Source: Elusimicrobia bacterium RIFCSPHIGHO2_02_FULL_57_9
GTDB taxonomy: Bacteria; Elusimicrobiota; Elusimicrobia; UBA1565; UBA9628
Length of the DNA: 5,463 nt
Assembly: GCA_001800015.1 (NCBI GenBank)
Contig: MGUO01000195.1
Span: 1-5,463, forward strand
Reading direction: 5' to 3'
Position 1 is the first letter of the stretch; each line of letters opens with the position of its first letter. The translations under genes and the position numbers were made by a program. Of this stretch, positions 1 to 5,463 are shown piece after piece. The notes beneath the pieces are model-generated. The model was not told the origin of the DNA. It ran no database searches and saw nothing but the letters and a program-made list of their open reading frames with translations.

Positions 1-3000
1 TGCTCCCATTGGGCAATGGCGACACGGCCCATATGATTATAGGCTTGAGAGGAAAGCAACGTGTCTTTCTTGGCCGCCTGCGCGAGTTTCTGGTACTGCG
101 CCAAGGCCTGCGCGAACCTTCCCGTCCGATAGTAGACATTGCCCAAATTAAAATAGAGTTCCGGCAAATCCGGATGCTTTCTCAGGGCGGAAGAGTATTT
201 CAGAAGGGCCGCGTCATAGTTGCCCTCCTGATAGCGCTCATCCGCCGCCGCCACGTCCTCGGGCACATGACGCAGCAGCGAAGCGGCGGCTCCGGAGACG
301 CCGGGCCGAACAGGGGCTGGCTGCGCCGAGGCCGGCGCCGCGGCAAGGGACAGGGCCAAGCCGGCCATTACGGCCAGCGCGGGAAAACGGCGCAACAACC
401 AGCGCAAGGGGGCGCCCAACAAACCGCTTTCTAAAATTTTTCTGAGAAGATAAGAAATAAGCGCCGTCAAAGCCAGCTTCCCCCGGTACTCGACCTGAAC
501 GAAATTATCGCGCATCACCGCCGGCTGCTTCTCTCGCTCGCTGATATCGAGCAAAGCCGCTTTAAAACGCTCCTCGTCATCCACCCGGTAATATTTCCCC
601 TTGGTTAGGCGCGCCGCAGCCACCATTTCCGCTTCGTTATATCCGCCGGGCTTCTCTTCGCCTTTGGAGGCGACGCCGACAAAATAAAGATGGACGTTAA
701 AGCCATGCTTTTCATTTAAATCCTCGATCATGCGGGCCACGACCATGGGCTTGACTCCGGTGTTGGAATCGCCGTCCGTAATATTAACTAGAACTTTCCA
801 CTCCTCCGGCCGCATCACCTTTCTAAACAGGTCGGGATAATTCTCAAGGTATTTGAGCGCCTCGGACAAACCGACGGTCTTAAGAATCTTAAGAGCCTCC
901 ACCGCCCGGGGGTCGCGCTGGGGCTTAAGATCCGCTTCGCCTTTGATAAACCCGCGAATCCGACTGGGCAAGTTAAGGACATTTTGCCAGGCTTGTTTTA
1001 ACCGGGCGCTTAGGCCCGTGGGAGACGCGTTTGCCTTGGGCGCGATTTCTTGAAGCTCCTCAAGATTGGTCCTGATGATGAGCTCCAAACCCATCATCTG
1101 CCCCTCGCCCAAGGACGTGCTTCCGCTTAAGGAATCAAGCTCTTTGAGGCTGCCGATCAGGGCGTCCGAATCTTTATCAAAAGTGCTCACCAAATAGGCT
1201 TCGCTTCCGACCTTTATAATGGCCACCAAATTGTTGGTTCCCTTTCTTTGATGCAGAATCAACTGCCGAGAGGCCTCCTGCGCCGCTTCCGACCGCGTCG
1301 GGGCTTTATCCCCCTCCCTGATTTTCGCAGCCATGCTCCCGGAATCGTCGATGTTAAGAACCGTGCGGGTGACCGGAACATGCCGCTCTTGGCGCACATA
1401 GCCGTAATTCGGCCCCATGAGAGCCAAAATCGCGGCGGCGACCTCAAAGAGCCGCGCCGCCTTGGAGAGCCACTTGAATCTTTGCCTCGGGGATTTTATT
1501 TTTGGGGCGGTCAAGAGCGTGGGCACGCTGGAAGCGCGCGGCTTGGTCTTTAGGATGAACTTCCACAATAAATAAGCCAACACGAAAGGAGTCGCGGCCA
1601 AGCCCATCCAGGGATCGGAGAATCCCAGCCCCAGGGGGGCAAGGCCCAGCAATTGCGTTTCTTCTCCCCTCGCTGCCCCGGCAAAGCCGTAAAAGCCGCC
1701 AAGCAAGGTTTTTATGGCCTGCGCATCCCGCTTCCGCTGCTCGGCCCCGGCTTTTTCCTTCTCAGAGCGGAAAGCTTGGGCGTGATCGACAAGCTCGCCG
1801 ATGATCCTTTTCTGATCAGCCGTGAGGCCCAGAGACTTCACGGCCTCCTTGAGCGCCGCGCTGCCGGGAGCGGGAAGTTCCAGGCTATAACGCTCCATTA
1901 ACGCGGTGGATAGAATCTCAAAAATCTCGGTGTAAAAATCGAATTGGGAGAGACCGGCGGCTTTCTTCTCGAAGTCCTCAAATTTCCGGGCGGCGCCCGG
2001 CAAGGAGGATGGCTTTAGGCCGAGATATTTTTTCCTCCCGGTCAGAAACCAGCCCAAGGCCGCCGCCGAGGCGGCCAAGAACCCCAGACCGGCCAAGCCG
2101 GCCCGGTTTAGAACCCGCGGTTTAAGGACGTCGCCGATATCATTAAAAATTTCTCGCTTTGTCCCTTCGGGGAACACATCCGGAACATTAAATGCCGCCC
2201 CGACCGCAAGAATATTGATTTCATTCCGGACGCCATCACGACCGGTTAGGAAGCCCGCGGTCGGAAAATCTGGAATTTCGATTCGCCCGGAATTAAATGG
2301 AATCAATTCGTATGAAATCGATTTCATCTCTCCCGGGGCAAGAAGAATCTCATCCTTTCCACTCTTGGCGCCGTCTTTAAGCTCAAGCACCCAGGGAAGA
2401 GCGGCGCGTAAAGACGCCCGCAAAGAGCTTATGGCGATGGGCGAGCCTGCTTTGTTTTCCAAGATGACGGTGTAGGTGAATGGCTTGCCGAATTCGATCT
2501 TGTCTTGGATAACGGTCGCCGTCACCTTTACCGGAGACGACGTCTGGTTCTGTTGGGCGCCGGACAAGCCCTGGGCCGCCGGCGCGGCAAGAAGCTTTAA
2601 CTCATCGGCGCTTGAACGCGTGGCCGCCGGTCCGGCGATAAGGCTTAACGCCAGGATGGGCATGGCTATATTCTTTAGATTAAAGCGTGCCTTGATTTCG
2701 GCGGCCAGGCGATTGACGACGGCGATTCTTTTATCTCGATGATCTTCAGCGTCGGGAGCAACGGAGGAATAGCTCAAATCCTTTTCAAGTTCGAGGGACA
2801 AGCCCGCGGCAACGGGGAGTCCCGCGACAGCCGGACGAGAATTTGCCGGGGAGCGCTGCGCGATTGAGCGCAAGCCGCAGGCCGCTATTCTTGGGACTGG
2901 TTTTACGATAAGTCTTTGCGCTCGGGAAGATGGGGATTTTGCATAATGCGCGCCGAAAGCCTGGTAGCATTCAAGGCCGGGGGAAAGCACTATGAGCAAA

Positions 3001-3041
3001 GCCGAAAGCCCCGTAGCGATTGTTTGATGGAAATATTTCAT
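1..3041 (-). CDS. Fused BatD-BatA/B-BatC-like aerotolerance protein (3' end outside window)
   Basis: One open frame of 1013 codons leaves the left edge with no stop. Bat proteins are envelope proteins linked to stress tolerance, usually separate genes beside moxR. Order by residue: signal peptide (about 1-22); linker; second hydrophobic segment (124-139); BatD-like beta domain (about 168-283, VKVTATV...FGKPFTYTV to RIEIPDF); membrane span (about 314-334); helical BatD-type cytoplasmic tail (350-448); BatA-type N-terminus with hydrophobic segments (about 479-494 and 530-545); VWA domain (558-836) with MIDAS DxSxS at Asp565/Ser567/Ser569, Thr642 and TDG at Asp756; hydrophobic stretch (855-870); signal-like segment (881-906); TPR repeats (926 onward, NYDAALLKY and LYFNLGNVYYRTGRF). 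The VWA domain carries an extra ~80 residues (about 660-745). The start at 3041 has AGGA seven bases upstream and a signal peptide directly after it. No frameshift or stop is visible. Any further repeats at the C-terminus are unknown. Confidence 0.92.
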   Translation of the reverse strand, partial: MKYFHQTIATGLSALLIVLSPGLECYQAFGAHYAKSPSSRAQRLIVKPVPRIAACGLRSIAQRSPANSRPAVAGLPVAAGLSLELEKDLSYSSVAPDAEDHRDKRIAVVNRLAAEIKARFNLKNIAMPILALSLIAGPAATRSSADELKLLAAPAAQGLSGAQQNQTSSPVKVTATVIQDKIEFGKPFTYTVILENKAGSPIAISSLRASLRAALPWVLELKDGAKSGKDEILLAPGEMKSISYELIPFNSGRIEIPDFPTAGFLTGRDGVRNEINILAVGAAFNVPDVFPEGTKREIFNDIGDVLKPRVLNRAGLAGLGFLAASAAALGWFLTGRKKYLGLKPSSLPGAARKFEDFEKKAAGLSQFDFYTEIFEILSTALMERYSLELPAPGSAALKEAVKSLGLTADQKRIIGELVDHAQAFRSEKEKAGAEQRKRDAQAIKTLLGGFYGFAGAARGEETQLLGLAPLGLGFSDPWMGLAATPFVLAYLLWKFILKTKPRASSVPTLLTAPKIKSPRQRFKWLSKAARLFEVAAAILALMGPNYGYVRQERHVPVTRTVLNIDDSGSMAAKIREGDKAPTRSEAAQEASRQLILHQRKGTNNLVAIIKVGSEAYLVSTFDKDSDALIGSLKELDSLSGSTSLGEGQMMGLELIIRTNLEELQEIAPKANASPTGLSARLKQAWQNVLNLPSRIRGFIKGEADLKPQRDPRAVEALKILKTVGLSEALKYLENYPDLFRKVMRPEEWKVLVNITDGDSNTGVKPMVVARMIEDLNEKHGFNVHLYFVGVASKGEEKPGGYNEAEMVAAARLTKGKYYRVDDEERFKAALLDISEREKQPAVMRDNFVQVEYRGKLALTALISYLLRKILESGLLGAPLRWLLRRFPALAVMAGLALSLAAAPASAQPAPVRPGVSGAAASLLRHVPEDVAAADERYQEGNYDAALLKYSSALRKHPDLPELYFNLGNVYYRTGRFAQALAQYQKLAQAAKKDTLLSSQAYNHMGRVAIAQWE

Positions 3042-3048
3042 TCTGCGT

Positions 3049-3052
3049 TCCT
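3049..3052 (-). promoter_or_regulatory. Shine-Dalgarno site of the Bat fusion gene
   Basis: AGGA on the minus strand ends seven bases before the ATG at 3041. It is the best ribosome binding site in the window and is what decides this start over the internal Met127 codon (2663), which has no comparable site. The downstream genes of the murI-ridA set depend on overlapping starts; this gene has its own site. Confidence 0.75.
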
Positions 3053-3119
3053 AAACCAATTATGGCAGGTATATCGGCGCCTTCCCCTGGGCCCTTTGGG
3101 CCTATAAGCAAAGGAATTA

Positions 3120-3139
3120 GACCTAGGGTAGATTAGGTC
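3120..3139. repeat. Inverted repeat GACCTA/TAGGTC, possible operator
   Basis: Two perfect 6-base arms (3120-3125 and 3134-3139) are separated by 8 bases, with a centre-to-centre spacing of 14. It lies just after the ridA stop and about 80 bases before the Bat start, overlapping the TTGACC -35-like sequence. It could be a protein-binding site or a weak RNA hairpin; arms this short can also occur by chance. Confidence 0.3.
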
Positions 3140-3160
3140 AAAAGTTGCAGTATTTTCAGG

Positions 3161-3544
3161 CTATTTTATGGATTTTACAGCGAGAGCTTCTATCTCAATA
3201 GAAACGCCTTTGGGCAGAGCGGAAACCTGCACGGCGGCGCGGGCGGGAAACGGCTCTTTGAAACGTCCTGCATAGACCTCGTTCATGGCGGGAAATTGGG
3301 TTAAATCCGTCATGTAAACCGTGGTTTTAACCACGTGGGAGAAATCCAGGCGCGCTTCTTTAAGAATGGCCTTGATATTTTTTAGGCAGCGCTCGGTTTG
3401 AGCCCGGATATCTCCAGCGACCAAGGTTCCGCCGGGATCCAATGGGATTTGGCCGGAAATAAACAGAAAGTCTCCTGCCGCTATGGCTTGGGAATAGGGC
3501 CCCATGGCCGCGGGAGCCTGTTGGGTTTGCACCAGCTTTTTCAT
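3161..3544 (-). CDS. ridA: RidA family enamine/imine deaminase
   Basis: RidA (YjgF/YER057c/UK114 family) hydrolyses reactive enamine/imine intermediates, such as 2-aminoacrylate released by PLP enzymes, to keto acids and ammonia in the cytoplasm. It normally works as a trimer with active sites between subunits. The 127-residue length is typical. Visible signatures are APAAMGPYSQAI (10-21) with the active-site Tyr17, the FISGQIPLDP strand (28-37), VVKTTVYMTDL (71-81), and the C-terminal FPARAAVQVSALPKG...IEIEALAV (99-123). Arg102 and Glu117 align with E. coli Arg105 and Glu120, the carboxylate-binding Arg and catalytic-type Glu, so deaminase activity is expected. The start ATG shares one base with the rho stop (TAATG). 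No Shine-Dalgarno is seen, so translation probably depends on ribosomes finishing rho. It is the last gene of the overlapping set. The stop is TAG. Confidence 0.97.
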   Translation of the reverse strand: MKKLVQTQQAPAAMGPYSQAIAAGDFLFISGQIPLDPGGTLVAGDIRAQTERCLKNIKAILKEARLDFSHVVKTTVYMTDLTQFPAMNEVYAGRFKEPFPARAAVQVSALPKGVSIEIEALAVKSIK

Positions 3545-4599
3545 TATTTCAAGGTTGCAAGAAGGGCATGGTTGGTTTTGTGCACGCGCAGCATCTCGTT
3601 AAAAGCCTTGATAGCCTCGATGTCGCCCATGCCGGCCAGCACCCGGCGCAGCTTCCAAACCCCTTCGAGGACATCGGGCGGCAGAAGCTTTTCTTCCTTG
3701 CGCGTGCCGGTGTCGCGCACCTTAAGCGCGGGGAAAATCCGCATTTCCGCGGCTTGGCGAAAAAGCACCAGTTCCATATTGCCGGTGCCCTTGAATTCCT
3801 GAAATATGATCTCGTCCATGCGGCTGCCGGTTTCAACCAGAATCGTGGCCAGTATGGTCAGGGAGCCTCCTTCTTCCAATTTACGCGCCGCGCCGAAGAA
3901 TCGACGGGGAACTTCCATGGCCCTTGAATCGAGCCCTCCCGTCATCGTGCGAGAGCCCGTGGCGAACTGATTATGCACGCGCGAAAGCCTCGTCAAAGAG
4001 TCCAGCAGGATAAACACGTCGGTCCCGCTCGAAGCATGCTCCACCGCGCTGCGCATCAGACTCTCGGCTACCGCGACGTGGCGCTCGTAGGCCTGGTCGC
4101 TTGAGGAAGCGAATACCTCGGCGGGCACGCTGCGCTTGAAATCCGTCACCTCTTCGGGCCGCTCATCGATAAGCAGGCAGTATTGCTTGATTTTAGGGTC
4201 CGCCGCCGCCACCGCGTTCGATATTTGCTTAAGGAAGGTGGTCTTGCCGGCCTTGGGCGGGGCCACGATAAGCCCCCGCGTGCCCCGGCCGATGGGGCAA
4301 AGCAGATCCATAGCCCGCATGGACAAGTCGTTGGAACCGTTTTCCAGCTTTATCCATTGGCAGGGATCAATCGGGGTTTTGGACATGAATAATTTCTCGG
4401 TCTCGCTCGGCACATGGGGCGGCTGGCTGCGTCTGGGCTGTTGACGATTATCGCCGCGCTGATGATTCTGCTGGCCGCCTTTATGGCCTCCATAGCGATG
4501 GCGAAAATGATGACCGCCGCTGCGGCCGCCTCCTCCACTGCCTCCTCCTCGCCCGCCTTGATGCCCGTGCCCGCCCTGTCCGTGTCTTTCTTCGTTCAT
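3544..4599 (-). CDS. rho: Transcription termination factor Rho, short form without the OB-fold RNA-binding domain
   Basis: Rho is a hexameric RNA-dependent ATPase that translocates along transcripts and ends transcription. This protein has 351 residues; E. coli Rho has 419. The ATPase core is complete from about residue 75: Walker A APPKAGKT (113-120), LLIDERPEEVT with the catalytic-type Glu146 and Arg147, Walker B VFILLDS (195-201), Q-loop (about 210-222), TGSRMDE R-loop (257-263), EFKGTGNMEL (268-277), and arginines 287 and 300, which align with E. coli R353 and the arginine finger R366. The usual N-terminal helix bundle and cold-shock/OB RNA-binding domain are missing. Residues 1-62 are instead low complexity: about 20 Gly in the first 50, nine His, nine Arg and many Gln, with RGG-like spots. 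The ATG at 4599 is preferred because it overlaps the upstream stop (ATGA) and has GGGG nine bases upstream; Met72 is an alternative start. The Rho assignment is certain; full termination activity is not. Confidence 0.95.
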   Translation of the reverse strand: MNEERHGQGGHGHQGGRGGGSGGGGRSGGHHFRHRYGGHKGGQQNHQRGDNRQQPRRSQPPHVPSETEKLFMSKTPIDPCQWIKLENGSNDLSMRAMDLLCPIGRGTRGLIVAPPKAGKTTFLKQISNAVAAADPKIKQYCLLIDERPEEVTDFKRSVPAEVFASSSDQAYERHVAVAESLMRSAVEHASSGTDVFILLDSLTRLSRVHNQFATGSRTMTGGLDSRAMEVPRRFFGAARKLEEGGSLTILATILVETGSRMDEIIFQEFKGTGNMELVLFRQAAEMRIFPALKVRDTGTRKEEKLLPPDVLEGVWKLRRVLAGMGDIEAIKAFNEMLRVHKTNHALLATLK

Positions 4600-5129
4600 A
4601 TGTTATTACCCCGTGTTTGTTCGAACTTCCCCGGCCAACGCCGCTCTAAAGCCTTAAGGGCCTGCTCCATCACAGCTGCCGCGGTTTTAAGCAAATCTTC
4701 CGATGATATTCCCTTGCCGCTGTTTTCAGAAAAAACATGCCCCCAGGGCAGCCCTCCGGCATTGGCGTAAACATGATCCCGCCAAGATATCCCCTGATCC
4801 AGCTTCTGCCATGGCATCTCCCAGTCGTTTTTCCTTCCCTTCATAAATTCATGAGCGCGTTCCGGACTTTTAGACTCGACAATCCAAAGCATCTGCGCGG
4901 CAATACCCATCAAAGACCTTAAAATAGGCAAGGCTTCGTTCGCGTGATGATGCATGGCCAAAAGCACAAGGGCGTTGCTGATCGCCACCGCCCGGCTGGC
5001 CAGAAGCATAAGCACGCTTTGCACCGGATCAGAAGCGTCCAGGGTCTTTCCCACGCGGGAAAAGCCGTTGTCCACGCTGGCCTTGGCCAGGCCCAAAACC
5101 CTTACGTGCTCCTTAATGTCGGCCGTCAT
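4596..5129 (-). CDS. Conserved-looking helical protein of unknown function (possibly DUF5677-like)
   Basis: This gene encodes 177 residues. I do not recognise a confident function. The protein looks soluble and mostly alpha-helical, with no signal peptide and no clear membrane span. Residues 36-58 are Ala/Leu/Val-rich. They are followed by three consecutive His (60-62) and a HANEALPILRSL stretch (62-73), then a Trp-containing helix and a KSPERAHEFMKGRK segment (87-100). The combination 'EA..ilRsl ... wi.e..p.rA.eF' resembles DUF5677 proteins, which are uncharacterised; that match is from memory and tentative. The start at 5129 is chosen because its ATG overlaps the murI stop (ATGA). There is no Shine-Dalgarno before it, which fits translational coupling. 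Its own stop overlaps the rho start in the same way. The overlaps on both sides, and the absence of another plausible gene here, make it a real gene. Its place between murI and rho gives no direct clue to its role. Confidence 0.8.
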   Translation of the reverse strand: MTADIKEHVRVLGLAKASVDNGFSRVGKTLDASDPVQSVLMLLASRAVAISNALVLLAMHHHANEALPILRSLMGIAAQMLWIVESKSPERAHEFMKGRKNDWEMPWQKLDQGISWRDHVYANAGGLPWGHVFSENSGKGISSEDLLKTAAAVMEQALKALERRWPGKFEQTRGNNI

Positions 5130-5463
5130 GCGTCAAAAGAATGCAGCGCCACCCGGCTGACCTTAACCCCGAGCAGCCGCGCCAGCCTTAAAAATCGCCG
5201 GGGAGCGTCCGAGACAAAGAACTGCCGGACGCTCCTTCCGCCTGTGCGGCGGATTTTAAGCCGCAAAAGCAATTCCTCGGTCTCGCGCGCGGTTTCCTCC
5301 GCGGAATCGATAAGCTTAACCTTTGGTCCCACGATCCGGCCCACCGTTCCTTTTAGTAAGGGATAGTGCGTGCAACCCAAAATCAAGGTGTCTATTCGGG
5401 CCCCGGCAAAGTTCTTTAAATAATGCCGCGCCACCTGGGTCGTAACGGCGTGCGACCACCAGC
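5126..5463 (-). CDS. murI: Glutamate racemase, C-terminal part (5' end outside window)
   Basis: MurI interconverts L- and D-glutamate in the cytoplasm, supplying D-Glu for peptidoglycan precursors. About 112 C-terminal residues are visible; the frame is open through the right edge, so the start and the first catalytic Cys lie outside. The GTG at 5434 is an internal Val, because homologous-looking sequence (WWSHAVTTQVARHYL) continues upstream of it. The family signature LILGCTHYPLLKG is present, with the second catalytic Cys at codon 5374-5372 followed by Thr-His. It is followed by KLIDSAEETARE, the usual phosphate/substrate-site segment, and by a terminal FFVSDAPRRFLRLARLLG block, which matches the family's C-terminal 'F.VSD.p.+F..la..lLG' pattern. 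The length after the Cys motif looks normal, so nothing suggests decay. The stop overlaps the next gene's start by 4 bases (ATGA). This is a recognised family member; only the 5' part is unknown. Confidence 0.94.
   Translation of the reverse strand, partial: WWSHAVTTQVARHYLKNFAGARIDTLILGCTHYPLLKGTVGRIVGPKVKLIDSAEETARETEELLLRLKIRRTGGRSVRQFFVSDAPRRFLRLARLLGVKVSRVALHSFDA
5202..5253. repeat. Two adjacent hairpins inside the 3' end of murI
   Basis: A perfect 10-base inverted repeat (GGAGCGTCCG at 5202-5211, CGGACGCTCC at 5226-5235, 14-base loop) is followed one base later by a second, TCCGCC/GGCGGA with a 5-base loop (5237-5253). Both lie in coding sequence, and the protein there has normal-looking MurI length, so they are not an insertion. 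On the plus strand the second is followed by TTTT. They may be mRNA structure just upstream of the coupled start at 5129, or coincidence in GC-rich codons. Confidence 0.4.

Larger units (their letters stand above)
3042..3160 (-). promoter_or_regulatory. ridA-bat intergenic region, probable leader of the Bat gene
   Basis: This is the only non-coding gap in the window (119 bases). On the minus strand it holds, in order, an inverted repeat GACCTA-8 bases-TAGGTC (3139-3120), a compact hairpin GGCCC-AAA-GGGCC (3102-3090), and the AGGA site before the Bat ATG. A TTGACC at 3141-3136 resembles a -35 box, but nothing like TATAAT lies 16-18 bases downstream; a CATAAT nearer the gene has no -35 partner. 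Neither hairpin is followed by a U-run, so neither is a clear intrinsic terminator. Either the Bat gene is read through from ridA, or it has a promoter I cannot recognise. Confidence 0.45.
3161..5463 (-). other. Probable operon murI - hypothetical - rho - ridA
   Basis: Four same-strand genes overlap at every junction: ATGA at 5129-5126, ATGA at 4599-4596 and TAATG at 3546-3542. No Shine-Dalgarno is visible before the second and fourth genes, and only a weak GGGG before rho. This arrangement predicts one transcript with coupled translation. The promoter lies to the right of the window. Confidence 0.8.

Noticed and set aside
9..434. Plus-strand 141-codon frame at the left edge
   Set aside because: It lies opposite the TPR part of the Bat fusion, is rich in Arg/Gly/Gln in the way antisense frames of GC-rich genes are, and shows no family pattern.
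2312..2327. Perfect 16-base palindrome ATGAAATCGATTTCAT
   Set aside because: It sits inside the BatD-like coding region (Met-Lys-Ser-Ile-Ser), far from any gene start. One such palindrome in a window of this length is only mildly unlikely by chance.
2785..2970. Short minus-strand frame near the start of the Bat gene
   Set aside because: It is a different frame within the continuous Bat reading frame and has no ribosome site or recognisable domain.
3090..3102. GGCCC/GGGCC hairpin as a Rho-independent terminator after ridA
   Set aside because: The stem is only five pairs and is followed on the transcribed strand by CAGGGGAAGG, with no U-run.
3320..3335. Inverted repeat CGTGGTT-TT-AACCACG
   Set aside because: It is inside ridA and encodes the conserved Val-Val-Lys-Thr-Thr-Val segment; codon choice explains it and no regulatory role is suggested.
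3549..3836. Second minus-strand frame inside the 3' half of rho, as a sign of a frameshift
   Set aside because: The rho frame is intact to its normal C-terminus with all motifs, so the other frame is only a shadow.
4414..4770. Plus-strand open frame with a hydrophobic Ala/Met/Ile-rich N-terminus resembling a membrane protein
   Set aside because: It is the antisense of the Gly/His/Arg-rich start of rho and crosses the rho/upstream-gene junction; the hydrophobic residues follow from the codons of that low-complexity tail.
5126..5434. A complete 102-residue protein starting at GTG 5434
   Set aside because: The GTG is an internal Val of murI; the frame and homology-like sequence continue to the right edge, and MurI is normally about 260 residues.

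Overview
The window is bacterial and appears to be read entirely from the minus strand. The sequence is moderately GC-rich, with dense coding and overlapping stop/start codons. It carries universal bacterial genes: a cell-wall glutamate racemase, a Rho-family ATPase and RidA. It also carries a large exported or membrane-bound Bat (aerotolerance) protein, which suggests a Gram-negative-type bacterium. The phylum cannot be fixed from the sequence. Large signal-bearing fusion proteins and an unusual short Rho make me think of a poorly cultured lineage such as Elusimicrobiota, but that is a weak impression.

From right to left, in transcription order: (1) the C-terminal part of murI, cut by the right edge (5463-5126); (2) a 177-residue mostly helical protein of unknown function, possibly DUF5677-like (5129-4596); (3) a 351-residue Rho that keeps the complete ATPase/translocase core but has a Gly/His/Arg/Gln-rich tail where the N-terminal RNA-binding domain should be (4599-3544); (4) ridA (3544-3161). 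Each gene overlaps the next at an ATGA, ATGA or TAATG junction, so these four form one tightly coupled operon.

A 119-base intergenic gap (3160-3042) follows. It holds two small inverted repeats and a Shine-Dalgarno sequence, but no convincing sigma-70 promoter and no U-tailed terminator.

The left 55% of the window (3041-1) is one uninterrupted reading frame of at least 1013 codons that leaves the window on the left. It joins in one chain what are normally separate proteins of the bat operon: a BatD-like domain with its membrane anchor and cytoplasmic tail, a BatA/BatB-like membrane and von Willebrand factor A unit with an intact MIDAS motif and an extra ~80-residue insert, an internal signal-peptide-like segment, and BatC-like TPR repeats.

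The two most noteworthy items are the BatD-BatA/B-BatC fusion and the Rho without an OB-fold. There is no functional link between the murI-rho-ridA operon and the Bat gene that the sequence itself demonstrates. I saw no tRNA, rRNA, CRISPR array, insertion sequence or phage gene.
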